Source: DASZVP01 sp035546935 (GTDB lineage: Bacteria; Patescibacteriota; Saccharimonadia; Saccharimonadales; UBA4665). Taken from it: DNA of 64,000 nucleotides. Both the position numbers and the translations under genes were made by a program. The stretch's first letter is position 1; each line of letters begins with the position of its first letter. Below, one piece after another: positions 36,898 through 44,826 of the stretch. The stretch is from positions 672,518-736,517 of the forward strand of contig DASZVP010000002.1 in NCBI GenBank assembly GCA_035546935.1, written 5' to 3'. Under the pieces are notes generated by a model. The model made no database searches. It had not been told where the DNA came from and saw only the letters and a list, made by a program, of their open reading frames with translations.

Positions 36898-38241
36898 CTA
36901 AAGGTCTGCGTCGTCGTCACTTTTACGGCGACGATTGCCCAGACGGCGCAGGAATGATGGCTTTTCCAGATCATCTTCCAGGCTGGAAGTGATGACATTG
37001 TCTTCCTTGTCATCTGTTTTGCCGTCTTCAGACTTCTCTGCTTCGTCAGCTTTCTTGTCTTCCTTATGGTCGTCCTTATCATCCTTGTCATCCTTGTCAT
37101 CCTTGTCATCATCCAGAGACCAGATGTTCGGCATGGCGTTCTCACGGTGCAACTCTGGGGTTTTCTCGTGATCATCGAGGTTCATATCAATTTCCGACAG
37201 AGCTTTTTCGTCCTGTTTGCTGTTGCCGGTGTTGCTCAAACGAGTACTGGCCGCAGCGCCAGGTGTGCGCTCTTTAGCGAAGTATGAGGCATCGAAGCCG
37301 GTAGCCACCACTGTAATGATGATCTCGCCGTCCAGTTCCGGGTTGACCGTAGCGCCAAAGATAATGTTGGCGTCGGGGTCAGCTGCGGTGGTGATGGTTT
37401 CAGCGGCAGCATTAATTTCGTGCATGGCCAGGTCGTTGCCGCCAATGACATTGAACAGAATGCCGCGGGCGCCATCGATGGATACTTCCAACAGCGGCGA
37501 TTCGATAGCTTGCTTGGCAGCTTCGACGGCGCGGTCTTCGCCGCTGGCGCGGCCAATGCCCATCAGGGCGGAGCCGGCGTTAGCCATCACAGCCTTAACA
37601 TCCGCGAAGTCCAGGTTAATTAGACCGTGAACAGTAATCAGATCAGAAATACCCTGCACGCCCTGGCGCAACACGTCGTCGGCGACCTTAAAGGCTTCGG
37701 TCAACGGCGTGTCACGGTCGATGGTTTGCAGCAAGCGATCGTTCGGGATAATTATCAGGGTGTCGACGGCCGCGCGCAGTTTTTCAATAGCTGTCTCGGC
37801 GTTCTTGCGGCGTTTCTCACCCTCAAAAGCAAACGGCTTGGTGGCAAAACCGACCACCAAAATGCCGGCGTCTTTAGCAACCTGAGCCACAATGTGGCCG
37901 GCACCGGAGCCAGTACCGCCGCCCGCGCCAATCGTTACAAAAACCATGTCAGCGCCTTCAATGGCTGAGCGTATTTCATCTTTTGATTCTTCAGCTGCGG
38001 CCTGGCCAACGGCCGGATCAGCGCCGGCGCCGAGGCCCTTGGTAGCGTCCTTGCCAATGTGAATTTTGCGGCTGGCCTTGCTATGGTGCAGCGCCTGGGC
38101 GTCCGTATTAATAGCGATAAATTCGACGCCTTCAATGCCTGCGTCTACCATGCGATTGATGGCTGCGCCGCCGGCGCCGCCGACACCAATTACCTTAATC
38201 TGCGCAAAGGTCTCGATGGCTGGCTCAACAATTTGTGACAT
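36898..38241 (-). CDS. ftsZ: Cell division GTPase FtsZ
   Basis: 447 residues. FtsZ polymerises into the cytokinetic ring. The GTPase domain is complete: IKVIGVGGAGGAAINRM at the start, NTDAQAL, the tubulin signature GAGGGTGSGAG (GGGTGSG instead of the usual GGGTGTG), IIPNDRLL, DFADVKAVM and the T7-loop region. After about residue 330 an unusual linker begins. It has a run of Asp-Asp-Lys units encoded by 9-base tandem repeats (about 37071-37106) and a long Asp/Glu/Lys stretch. The chain closes with a conserved-tail-like segment, PSFLRRLGNRRRKS. GGGGG lies 5 bases before the ATG. It follows ftsA but has its own promoter. Confidence 0.95.
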   Translation of the reverse strand: MSQIVEPAIETFAQIKVIGVGGAGGAAINRMVDAGIEGVEFIAINTDAQALHHSKASRKIHIGKDATKGLGAGADPAVGQAAAEESKDEIRSAIEGADMVFVTIGAGGGTGSGAGHIVAQVAKDAGILVVGFATKPFAFEGEKRRKNAETAIEKLRAAVDTLIIIPNDRLLQTIDRDTPLTEAFKVADDVLRQGVQGISDLITVHGLINLDFADVKAVMANAGSALMGIGRASGEDRAVEAAKQAIESPLLEVSIDGARGILFNVIGGNDLAMHEINAAAETITTAADPDANIIFGATVNPELDGEIIITVVATGFDASYFAKERTPGAAASTRLSNTGNSKQDEKALSEIDMNLDDHEKTPELHRENAMPNIWSLDDDKDDKDDKDDKDDHKEDKKADEAEKSEDGKTDDKEDNVITSSLEDDLEKPSFLRRLGNRRRKSDDDADL

Positions 38242-38275
38242 GTTTCCCCCGTAGAAACTCTAAATATATGCTTGC

Positions 38276-38304
38276 AGTATAGCGAAGCCGGCCTTAAAGT
38301 TCAA
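38276..38304 (-). promoter_or_regulatory. Promoter of ftsZ
   Basis: TTGAAC (38299-38304), 17-base spacer, TATACT (38276-38281) on the minus strand, in the 153-base ftsA-ftsZ gap, giving a leader of about 30 bases. It is one of the best sigma-70 matches in the window. Confidence 0.7.
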
Positions 38305-38394
38305 CAAATTTATACGGCCACGTTTGATCAAATTTTGAGCCCAAAGTCGGGTTACCAAATTTTGTATACGATCTGTCCTATATATAAGGCTGGC

Positions 38395-39624
38395 TTATTT
38401 AAAGCCGAAACGACTAAACAAATTGGTGATCACGCCGCGGGCCTGTGCGCCCTTGCCATGGACTGGCGGCAGGGCTGGCAGTAGCAACATATCCAGCAAC
38501 ATAAGGCCCACTACGGTCGTGAAGCTTTGGTCTTCGACCGTGTCGACCAGGCCGCCGACGCCCTGCAATTTGCCAATGCGGGCTGGCAGCTGCAGCACTT
38601 CGCGGGCAAACTCATCAATGCCCGGCAACTTGGCAGTGCCGCCCGTCAGAACTACCCCGCCTGGCAGCTTGCGCGAACGCTTAATTTTTTGCAGTTCCTT
38701 ATCAACGTATTCCAAGAGCTCTTCCACGCGGGCTTCAACAATCATTTTGATCTCTTCAAATTGGAAATTGTGGGCGGCGTCGCCAACTTTCACCATGGCG
38801 TTGGTTTTGTGAGCACCAGCTCTAAGATTAGCGTGTTCTAATTTAACCTGTTCGGCCACATCCAGATCTGTTTTTAGGCCGATGGCCAGGTCGTTGGTAA
38901 TGTGCTGGCCACCAATTGGCAACACCGCCACGTGTTGCACTTCGCCGTCTTCAAAGACAATAAGATTAGTGGTGCCGGCACCAATGTCCAGCAAGCCCAC
39001 GCCAGCTTCACGCTGTTGGCGGGTCAAAACAGCTTCAGCCGCAGCGAGGCCAGAGACAGTGTGATGAGTTGGCAGAACTTCGGCTTTTTCCAAAGCCATG
39101 TCCAGGTTGCGCAAATTGGGTGAAGCGGCCGTTACAATGTGGGCATCGACCTCCAGTCGAACGCCGTGCATGCCAACCGGATCTTTAATGTTGCGCTGGC
39201 CGTCCAGGCTGTAATTCTTGGCAAAGAACTGGACGATTTCGCGGTTTGGCGGCAGGCTGACGATGGTCGCGGCTTCTTCGACGCGCAAGCGGTCTTCAGG
39301 GGTAATTTCACGGTTAGCGGCGCTGATGGCAATCACGCCTTCGGAGTTGAGGCCGCTTACGTTGCTACCATTAACATTCACAGTAGCTTGGCGAATAGTT
39401 ACGCCAGCAATCCGCTCCGCCTCTGTTACGGCATGCACAATGGCGTCAGCGACTTCGTCGACATGGACAACGGCTCCGCGGCGCATACCCTGGTTTTTAG
39501 CCTGACCGTGACCAATAATTTGCGGCATGTTGCTACCGTTCGGGTCAAACATGCCAACCACGCAGCGCACCGCATCAGTGCCAATGTCGAGCCCGATAAA
39601 ATGGTCTTGGTTTTGGCCGTTCAT
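38395..39624 (-). CDS. ftsA: Cell division protein FtsA
   Basis: 409 residues from MNGQNQDHFIGLDIGTDAVR. It is an actin-fold ATPase that tethers FtsZ to the membrane. Phosphate-binding (GLDIGTDAVRCVVG), 1C insertion (SGLNSEGVIAISAANREITPEDRLRV region) and second ATP motifs (VGLLDIGAGTTNLIVFEDG; GGVVLTGGTAKLPG) are present. The C-terminal ITNLFSRFGFK is a short amphipathic membrane-targeting helix as expected. A frame 13 residues longer exists, but a TTGCTC-N18-TATACT promoter lies just before the chosen ATG. Confidence 0.94.
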   Translation of the reverse strand: MNGQNQDHFIGLDIGTDAVRCVVGMFDPNGSNMPQIIGHGQAKNQGMRRGAVVHVDEVADAIVHAVTEAERIAGVTIRQATVNVNGSNVSGLNSEGVIAISAANREITPEDRLRVEEAATIVSLPPNREIVQFFAKNYSLDGQRNIKDPVGMHGVRLEVDAHIVTAASPNLRNLDMALEKAEVLPTHHTVSGLAAAEAVLTRQQREAGVGLLDIGAGTTNLIVFEDGEVQHVAVLPIGGQHITNDLAIGLKTDLDVAEQVKLEHANLRAGAHKTNAMVKVGDAAHNFQFEEIKMIVEARVEELLEYVDKELQKIKRSRKLPGGVVLTGGTAKLPGIDEFAREVLQLPARIGKLQGVGGLVDTVEDQSFTTVVGLMLLDMLLLPALPPVHGKGAQARGVITNLFSRFGFK

Positions 39625-39633
39625 TCTGGCATA

Positions 39634-39663
39634 AGTATACCGCTCTTGCTTGAATAAGAGCAA
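39634..39663 (-). promoter_or_regulatory. Promoter of ftsA
   Basis: TTGCTC (39658-39663) and TATACT (39634-39639) with an 18-base spacer. The ATG at 39624 is 9 bases beyond the -10, so the message is almost leaderless. Confidence 0.55.
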
Positions 39664-39669
39664 GCGGCT

Positions 39670-40425
39670 CTAGAGGGCCGTAATAATTTCGGCGCCGTCT
39701 TCAGTGACCAGAACGGTGTGCTCGAAGTGGGCAGCCCACGAGCCATCGGCGGTTTTAATTGTCCAGCCGTCAGGCATGATAACTACGTGGTCGGTACCAA
39801 GTGTCACCATTGGTTCAATAGCAATTGTCATCCCCTTTTGCAGCCACGGACCGGTGTTGGGACGGCCGTAATTCGGAATGTTCGGATCTTCGTGCAGCTC
39901 GTGGCCGACACCGTGGCCCACCAGGTCGCGAACCAAACCGTAGCGGTTATCCAGCAAAAACTTTTCGATTGGCGCGCCGATGTCACCGGTGCGAACTTGA
40001 TCGTGCAATTGGTCGATGCCAATTTGCAGCGCCTTGGCCGTATCTTCAACGAGTTTGATGTGCCCCCGCTGTTTCGGTTTACCGGCGATTACGCTAATGG
40101 CACTGTCGGTGATCATGCCCTTATAAGTCACCCCGAAGTCCAAGCTGACGATGTCGCCGTCGGCGATGATGCGGTTGGGACTAGGAATGCCATGCACCAC
40201 TTCATCGTTAAGAGAAATACAGATGACATCTGGGAAGCCTTGGTAACCTTTAAAACTTGGTTCACCGCCGAGTTTGGCCAGCTCGGCCGCCGCTAAATCG
40301 GCTAGGTATTTGGTGGTTTGACCTGGCTCCAGCTGCTTGGCGAGCAGCTGCAAAACAGTGGCCAGCATGCGGCCGGCCTCGCGCATGGCAGCGATTTCGG
40401 CCTGGGTTTTAACTTTGGTCTGCAC
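39670..40425 (-). CDS. map: Methionine aminopeptidase
   Basis: 251 residues, type I. It removes the initiator methionine from new proteins. The dinuclear metal ligands are in place: DFGVTYKGMITDSA (two Asp), GHGVGHELHE (His), AIEPMV (Glu) and AHFEHTV (Glu). The start is a GTG at 40425, 10 bases after the adk stop. It belongs to the rpsU-yqeY-adk-map run and works downstream of peptide deformylase (def at 44251). Confidence 0.95.
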   Translation of the reverse strand: MQTKVKTQAEIAAMREAGRMLATVLQLLAKQLEPGQTTKYLADLAAAELAKLGGEPSFKGYQGFPDVICISLNDEVVHGIPSPNRIIADGDIVSLDFGVTYKGMITDSAISVIAGKPKQRGHIKLVEDTAKALQIGIDQLHDQVRTGDIGAPIEKFLLDNRYGLVRDLVGHGVGHELHEDPNIPNYGRPNTGPWLQKGMTIAIEPMVTLGTDHVVIMPDGWTIKTADGSWAAHFEHTVLVTEDGAEIITAL

Positions 40426-40437
40426 TGGAGTCTCGCC

Positions 40438-40983
40438 TTATGCGCTAGCGCGCCCGTCGATAATGCTCATCATGTCGTCGTGAACTTTAATCGGGTCCTG
40501 GTCGGCATTGATGTCATAAACCGGGGCGCCAGCCTTTTTCAGGTGGTCCATAATCGGCAGCGTGTTGGCGCGGTATTCATCAAAACGCTTTTGGATTGCT
40601 GCTTCGGTGTCATCCTGACGGCCCCGCTCCAGGAGGCGTTTTTTGACAACTTCTTCGCTGGCCACCAGATTAAAAACAGCTTTTAGCGGCAGACGGCCGC
40701 TTTCAACTTGCTCGATCAGCCAATCAGCTTGCGGCTCAGTGCGCGGGAAGCCATCCAGCAGAAATTCCTGTTTAACATCGATCATTTTTAGAGTTTTGTC
40801 GACTAAGGCGATAACTTCGTCATCGCTGAGCAGCTTGCCTTCCAGCATTTGGGCGCGGCGCTGGCCAGTCACCAAAACACGGAATAATTCACCGGTGGAG
40901 ATCCAGGCGTAGCCGTGCTCATCCGCAAACAGGCGGCCCTGCATGCTTTTGCCGGCGCCGGCGACGCCCATCAGAATAATCAT
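40438..40983 (-). CDS. adk: Adenylate kinase, short form
   Basis: 181 residues. It interconverts AMP + ATP with two ADP. The P-loop is GVAGAGKSMQG, the AMP-site motif is FLLDGFPRTEPQ, and an arginine-rich LLERGRQDDTEAAIQKRFDEY follows. The usual LID insert of 30-40 residues is missing, making it a short-lid kinase. MQ replaces the common T-Q after the P-loop Lys-Ser. The first four bases overlap the end of yqeY (ATGA). Another small NMP kinase is possible, but adk-map linkage favours adenylate kinase. Confidence 0.85.
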   Translation of the reverse strand: MIILMGVAGAGKSMQGRLFADEHGYAWISTGELFRVLVTGQRRAQMLEGKLLSDDEVIALVDKTLKMIDVKQEFLLDGFPRTEPQADWLIEQVESGRLPLKAVFNLVASEEVVKKRLLERGRQDDTEAAIQKRFDEYRANTLPIMDHLKKAGAPVYDINADQDPIKVHDDMMSIIDGRASA

Positions 40984-41432
40984 GCGTTCAACTTCTCCTT
41001 GGCCAGTTTGGCAATCAGCGCGCCGTCGGCGCCGGCGCCGGCCTTCGCCTTAACCGCACCGATCACCTGCCCCATAGCCTGCGGTCCCGCAGCACCGGTT
41101 TCTTGAATAACTGCGTCCACCATGGCCGCCAGCTCTTCTTCGCTGACCTGCTCCGGCAGATATTCTTCAATAATTGCTTTTTCAGCCAGTTCCGCAGCGG
41201 TCCGGGTTTGATCGCCAGCCTGGCTGTACAAATCAGCGCTTTCCTGGCGCTTTTTGGCTTCTTTAGCCAGCACAGCAATGACTTCGTCATCTGTTAACCC
41301 GCTGTCGCGCTTGCCTTTGGCAACTTTTTCGTTGAGCAGAACACTTTTAAGCAAACGCAGCGTACTAACGCGCGCGGCATCGCCTCCCAGCAGGGCGGTT
41401 TTGATGTCCTGCTCTAATTTCTGCTCCAACAT
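40980..41432 (-). CDS. yqeY: GatB/YqeY domain protein
   Basis: 150 residues matching the stand-alone YqeY family: LEQDIKTALLGGDAARVSTLRLLKS at the start, RQESADLY in the middle, and a C-terminal helical domain with MGQVIGAVKAKAGAGADGALIAKLAKEKL. YqeY resembles the tRNA-binding tail of GatB amidotransferase. Its precise role is unclear. It sits 6 bases after rpsU, an association common across bacteria. Confidence 0.9.
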   Translation of the reverse strand: MLEQKLEQDIKTALLGGDAARVSTLRLLKSVLLNEKVAKGKRDSGLTDDEVIAVLAKEAKKRQESADLYSQAGDQTRTAAELAEKAIIEEYLPEQVSEEELAAMVDAVIQETGAAGPQAMGQVIGAVKAKAGAGADGALIAKLAKEKLNA

Positions 41433-41438
41433 TGAACG

Positions 41439-41654
41439 CTAGCGTTGTCCCAGTTTAATCTTGCGTAGCTTGAGAGCCTTTCGCTCCTGGCGAATAATTG
41501 CCTTGCGGCGGCGTTCGCGCTTGCTCGTCGGCTTCTCAAAGAATTGCTTCTGCTTAACCACGGCAACATTCCCGGACTGCTGCACCTTGCGGTTAAAGCG
41601 GCGCAGTAAGTTCTCCGAGGACTCTTTGCTGTCTTTACGTGTAACTTGAATCAT
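41439..41654 (-). CDS. rpsU: 30S ribosomal protein S21
   Basis: 71 residues from MIQVTRKDSKESSENLLRRF. The basic C-terminal half (KPTSKRERRRKAIIRQERK) and length are standard for S21, which acts near the anti-Shine-Dalgarno end of 16S rRNA. A longer frame starting at 41735 is rejected because a strong promoter lies between. It is the first gene of a minus-strand translation operon. Confidence 0.95.
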   Translation of the reverse strand: MIQVTRKDSKESSENLLRRFNRKVQQSGNVAVVKQKQFFEKPTSKRERRRKAIIRQERKALKLRKIKLGQR

Positions 41655-41663
41655 CAGGGGTTC

Positions 41664-41692
41664 ATTGTAGCCAACAGAGGTATTTTTTGCAA
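41664..41692 (-). promoter_or_regulatory. Promoter of rpsU operon
   Basis: TTGCAA (41687-41692), 17-base spacer, TACAAT (41664-41669). The ATG at 41654 lies 9 bases beyond the -10, so the leader is only a few bases long. Confidence 0.65.
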
Positions 41693-41700
41693 CCCCTTTC

Positions 41701-41834
41701 CGAAGATTTTGTCTTCGCTCTCGCCAAAGACACATGCCTCAAATTAATGCAGCAAATTAATTTTCAACATAAGTCTTTGGCAAACAACAACCAACTATCC
41801 GGAAAGGGTTTGCCATAAGCACGCTGCTAGCAGC
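41701..41834. repeat. Cluster of inverted repeats between rpsU and regulator gene
   Basis: CGAAGA/TCTTCG (about 41701-41717), GCCAAAGAC (41723-41731) with GTCTTTGGC (41773-41781), GGCAAAC/GTTTGCC overlapping the latter, and the perfect palindrome GCTGCTAGCAGC (41823-41834). The arms overlap, so alternative folds are possible. No reading frame is credible here. Confidence 0.5.
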
Positions 41835-41889
41835 AAAAGACATACCCGTAATGAGTATGTGGATACGAATGACGGGTATGTCTTTTGCT
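41832..41889. terminator. 18-bp perfect stem-loop after regulator gene
   Basis: Arms 41832-41849 and 41872-41889 are perfectly complementary over 18 bp with a 22-base loop, right at the stop codon of the winged-helix gene on the minus strand. The stem contains TCTTTT, but no clear T-run follows outside it. It could be a terminator or an RNA-processing or protein-binding site. Confidence 0.5.
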
Positions 41890-42179
41890 CAGCCGGTGAC
41901 GCGTTTTTGCGTCGAGGTGCGTTGTGATTTCAACACGATACTTTGCAGCTCGCGGAAGATTGGAAACTGCTTGTTTGTGGAATAAACTTTGGTATTGCCC
42001 TGGCGCTCAGACTGCAAAAAGCCAACTTTTTCCAGACGCTTAAGTTCGCGCTGAATGTTGCCGGCGTCCTCTTTTATCAGCTTAGCCAGACCGCGAACGT
42101 GGGTCTTAAAGTCAGGATACTTGGCGTAAATAACGATGATTTTGCGCCTCACCCTTGAAGTGATGAAGATGTCTAACAT
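41889..42179 (-). CDS. Small winged-helix transcriptional regulator
   Basis: 96 residues with an ArsR/MarR-like winged helix: VRRKIIVIYAKYPDFKTHVRGLAKLIKEDAGNIQRELKRLEKVGFLQSERQG holds the recognition helix (about 38-52), and NTKVYSTNK forms the wing. There are no metal-binding cysteines. It is divergent from priA, with promoters back to back, so it may regulate either direction. An AGGTG sits 13 bases before the ATG. The ligand is unknown. Confidence 0.8.
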   Translation of the reverse strand: MLDIFITSRVRRKIIVIYAKYPDFKTHVRGLAKLIKEDAGNIQRELKRLEKVGFLQSERQGNTKVYSTNKQFPIFRELQSIVLKSQRTSTQKRVTG

Positions 42180-42224
42180 TATAATTCCTGCACCTCTATT
42201 GTTATCGAAACAACGTTGACTTTT

Positions 42225-42253
42225 AGTATAGCCGGCGATTTTGGCTTTGGCAA
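42225..42253 (-). promoter_or_regulatory. Promoter of winged-helix regulator
   Basis: TTGCCA (42248-42253), 17-base spacer, TATACT (42225-42230) on the minus strand, in the divergent region with priA. The leader is about 40 bases. Confidence 0.65.
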
Positions 42254-42278
42254 GACTTTTTCTTTGGCCCGGCTGCTC

Positions 42279-42284
42279 TATACT
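42279..42284 (+). promoter_or_regulatory. -10 box of priA
   Basis: TATACT lies 7 bases before the priA ATG at 42292, with no good -35. It implies a leaderless priA message and supports that start over the upstream in-frame TTG. Confidence 0.5.
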
Positions 42285-42291
42285 AAAAAGT

Positions 42292-44229
42292 ATGTACTAC
42301 TATCAGGTGTGGGTACGATCCAATCGCTACCATAGCGCCGAGCCGCTAACTTATTCGAGCGAACAAAAGCTAGAGGGCGGCCAGATCATTCAGGTTGAGC
42401 TGCAGCGCGAACTGGTGCCTGCCGTAGTTCTCGGTGACACTGCTGAACCGCGCTTTAAAACCAAGCCAATTGCCCGCGTTTACGATTTACCACGCCTGCC
42501 TTCCCAGCTGATCCGCCTCTGTTTATGGCTGCAAACTTACTATCCCGCACCAATTGGCCTATTGGCCCAGCAGCTGCTGCCAGCCAGCTTTACGGAGCCA
42601 CAGCTGGCGCGCCCGCTGGGGGTGAGTTTTCCGGTGCCAGATCTGTCTGGCTTGCCGCCGCTGACCGCCGAGCAAAGTGCTGCGCTGGCCGCCATGGAGC
42701 CGCGTGATAGCTATGTGCTGCACGGCGTGACTGGCAGTGGCAAGACTCGTTTATATATCGAAATGGCCGCCCAGGCGGTCAGCGGTGGCCGCTCGGCCAT
42801 TATTCTGACCCCTGAGATCAGCCTGACCGCCCAGCTGGCCGAGCGCTTCCGCGCCGTTTTCGGTGAACGTGTAATTGTCATGCACTCCGCCCAAACCCCG
42901 ACCGAGCGCTCGGCCGCCTGGCTGGACGCCCTGCGCGCGCCAGAGCCGGTTGTAGTGATTGGCCCCCGGTCTGCCCTGTTCAGCCCAGTCGCCAAGCTGG
43001 GCCTAATAGTTCTCGACGAAGCTCACGAGGCTGCCTATAAACAAGAGCAAGCGCCCCAGTATCAGACCGGCCGGGTAGCCGGTTATTTAGCTTCCATAAC
43101 GCCAGCACGGCTGGTGCTCGGTTCGGCCACGCCATCGATTAGTGATTACTACCTAGCCGAGCAAAAAGGCCGCCCGATTGTTAAGCTTGAGCACCTGGCC
43201 CAGGCCGAACCGAGCGGTGCCACCGACGTCACACTGGTAGACATGAAAGACCGTGACCAATTCAGCCGTTCACCTCTGTTAAGCACGCCTCTGGTGAAGG
43301 CCATCGAAGCCGCGCTCAGCAGAAACGAACAAAGCATGCTGTACCTCAACCGCCGCGGCACCGCGCGGCTGGTGATGTGCGACAACTGCGGCTGGCAGGC
43401 CGCCTGCCCGCACTGCGATTTGCCACTCACCTACCACGGCGACACGCATCAGTTGCGCTGCCACAGCTGCCAGCATCACGAACCGGCGCCTGCCAGCTGT
43501 CCGGTCTGCAAACAGCCTAATATCCTCTTCCGCACCGCTGGCACCAAAGCCATTGTCGCCGAAGTGGAACGGCTCTTCCCGCAGGCTCGCGTCGCCCGCT
43601 TCGACACCGATAACGCCAAAGCCGAACGCTTCGAACAGCACTACGACGCCGTCCGCGAAGGTAAGGTCGACATTTTGGTCGGCACGCAGCTGCTGGCCAA
43701 AGGCCTGGACCTGCCGCGTCTCAGCACCCTCGGCATTGTGCTGGCTGACACCAGTTTGTACATGCCGGATTTCTCCGCCGAGGAGCGCACTTTCCAATTA
43801 ATAACTCAGGTTTTAGGCCGCATTAACAGAGGTCATTTGGCTGGTCGGGCCGTGATACAGTCCTATCACACCGACCACCCCGTCCTGGCTGCAGCTATCA
43901 AAAGTGACTACGACGGCTTTTATAAAACCGAGCTCGAAAAACGCCAGCAATTCAAGTTCCCGCCCTTCGTTTACCTCTTAAAATTGTCTGTTCGCCGCGC
44001 CAGCCTGAAGGGCGCCGAAACGGCTGCCAACCAACTCAAAGAACAGCTGGAAACCAGCGGCTTAAAAGTCCGCGCTGAAGGACCTGCTCCTAGTTTTTAT
44101 GAGAAACTACAAGGTAAATACCAATGGCAGCTGGTCATCAAAGCCGTCGACCGCAACGAACTGCTCAAAATAACAAAGGACCTGCCAAGCGGCTGGTCCT
44201 ACGACCTCGACCCTCTCGACCTACTTTGA
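42292..44229 (+). CDS. priA: Primosomal protein N' (replication restart helicase PriA)
   Basis: 645 residues from MYYYQVWVRS. It reloads the replisome at stalled forks. Visible are the N-terminal 3'-DNA-binding domain, Walker A (HGVTGSGKTRLYIEM), DEAH box (VLDEAHEAAYKQEQ), LGSATPSI, the double zinc site (CDNCGWQAACPHC ... CHSCQHHEPAPASCPVC), and the helicase C domain ending GRINRGHLAGRAVIQSY. The family is usually 700-800 residues, so this is slightly compact, mainly in the N-terminal domain. It starts a plus-strand run with def and fmt. Confidence 0.95.
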   Translation: MYYYQVWVRSNRYHSAEPLTYSSEQKLEGGQIIQVELQRELVPAVVLGDTAEPRFKTKPIARVYDLPRLPSQLIRLCLWLQTYYPAPIGLLAQQLLPASFTEPQLARPLGVSFPVPDLSGLPPLTAEQSAALAAMEPRDSYVLHGVTGSGKTRLYIEMAAQAVSGGRSAIILTPEISLTAQLAERFRAVFGERVIVMHSAQTPTERSAAWLDALRAPEPVVVIGPRSALFSPVAKLGLIVLDEAHEAAYKQEQAPQYQTGRVAGYLASITPARLVLGSATPSISDYYLAEQKGRPIVKLEHLAQAEPSGATDVTLVDMKDRDQFSRSPLLSTPLVKAIEAALSRNEQSMLYLNRRGTARLVMCDNCGWQAACPHCDLPLTYHGDTHQLRCHSCQHHEPAPASCPVCKQPNILFRTAGTKAIVAEVERLFPQARVARFDTDNAKAERFEQHYDAVREGKVDILVGTQLLAKGLDLPRLSTLGIVLADTSLYMPDFSAEERTFQLITQVLGRINRGHLAGRAVIQSYHTDHPVLAAAIKSDYDGFYKTELEKRQQFKFPPFVYLLKLSVRRASLKGAETAANQLKEQLETSGLKVRAEGPAPSFYEKLQGKYQWQLVIKAVDRNELLKITKDLPSGWSYDLDPLDLL

Positions 44230-44250
44230 TCTGTTATACTGTGTGAGATT

Positions 44251-44826
44251 ATGACCAAAGACGACATTATTGCCCTGCCCAACCCGCATTTGCGCCAGAA
44301 ATCTGCCAAAGTCGGCATCATCACGTCCGAAATTAAACAGATTATCGAGGAGATGAAGGCCGCCACCACAGATTGGGATCAAAGCCGTGAGCACGAAGTC
44401 GGTGTGGCTCTGGCCGCGGTTCAAATCGATAAGCTTTACAAAATTGTGGTGGTCCGCAACAACTTCGAGGATAAGCAGGACCAGACTTTCACCACCTTTA
44501 TTAACCCCGAAATTGCCAAACACGAGGGCGAGCTGATCGAAGATTTTGAAGGCTGCCTGAGCGTGCCCAACATCTACGGCAAGGTAGCTCGTTATGACAA
44601 AGTTCGCGTTAAGGCGCTCGACGAAAACGGTAAACCGCTGCGCGTCACGGCCGAAGGCTTCCTGGCGCGCATCTTCCAGCACGAAATCGACCACACCAAC
44701 GGCATGGTCTTTATTGACCATATTAAGAATCAGCCGGAGAACTTTTTCCGCCTGAACGACGAAGGCAAATTGGAGGCTCTGGACTATGACAAAGACGTCA
44801 AAAATAGCGCCAAGCTCTGGAAATAA
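44251..44826 (+). CDS. def: Peptide deformylase
   Basis: 191 residues. It removes the formyl group from new proteins. Motif 1 is GVALAAVQI (usually GxGLAAxQ), motif 2 is EGCLSVP with the metal cysteine, and motif 3 is QHEIDHTNG with two metal histidines and the catalytic Glu. Extended -10 TGT-TATACT lies 10 bases before the ATG, so the message is nearly leaderless. It overlaps fmt, its metabolic opposite, by 41 bases. Confidence 0.95.
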   Translation: MTKDDIIALPNPHLRQKSAKVGIITSEIKQIIEEMKAATTDWDQSREHEVGVALAAVQIDKLYKIVVVRNNFEDKQDQTFTTFINPEIAKHEGELIEDFEGCLSVPNIYGKVARYDKVRVKALDENGKPLRVTAEGFLARIFQHEIDHTNGMVFIDHIKNQPENFFRLNDEGKLEALDYDKDVKNSAKLWK

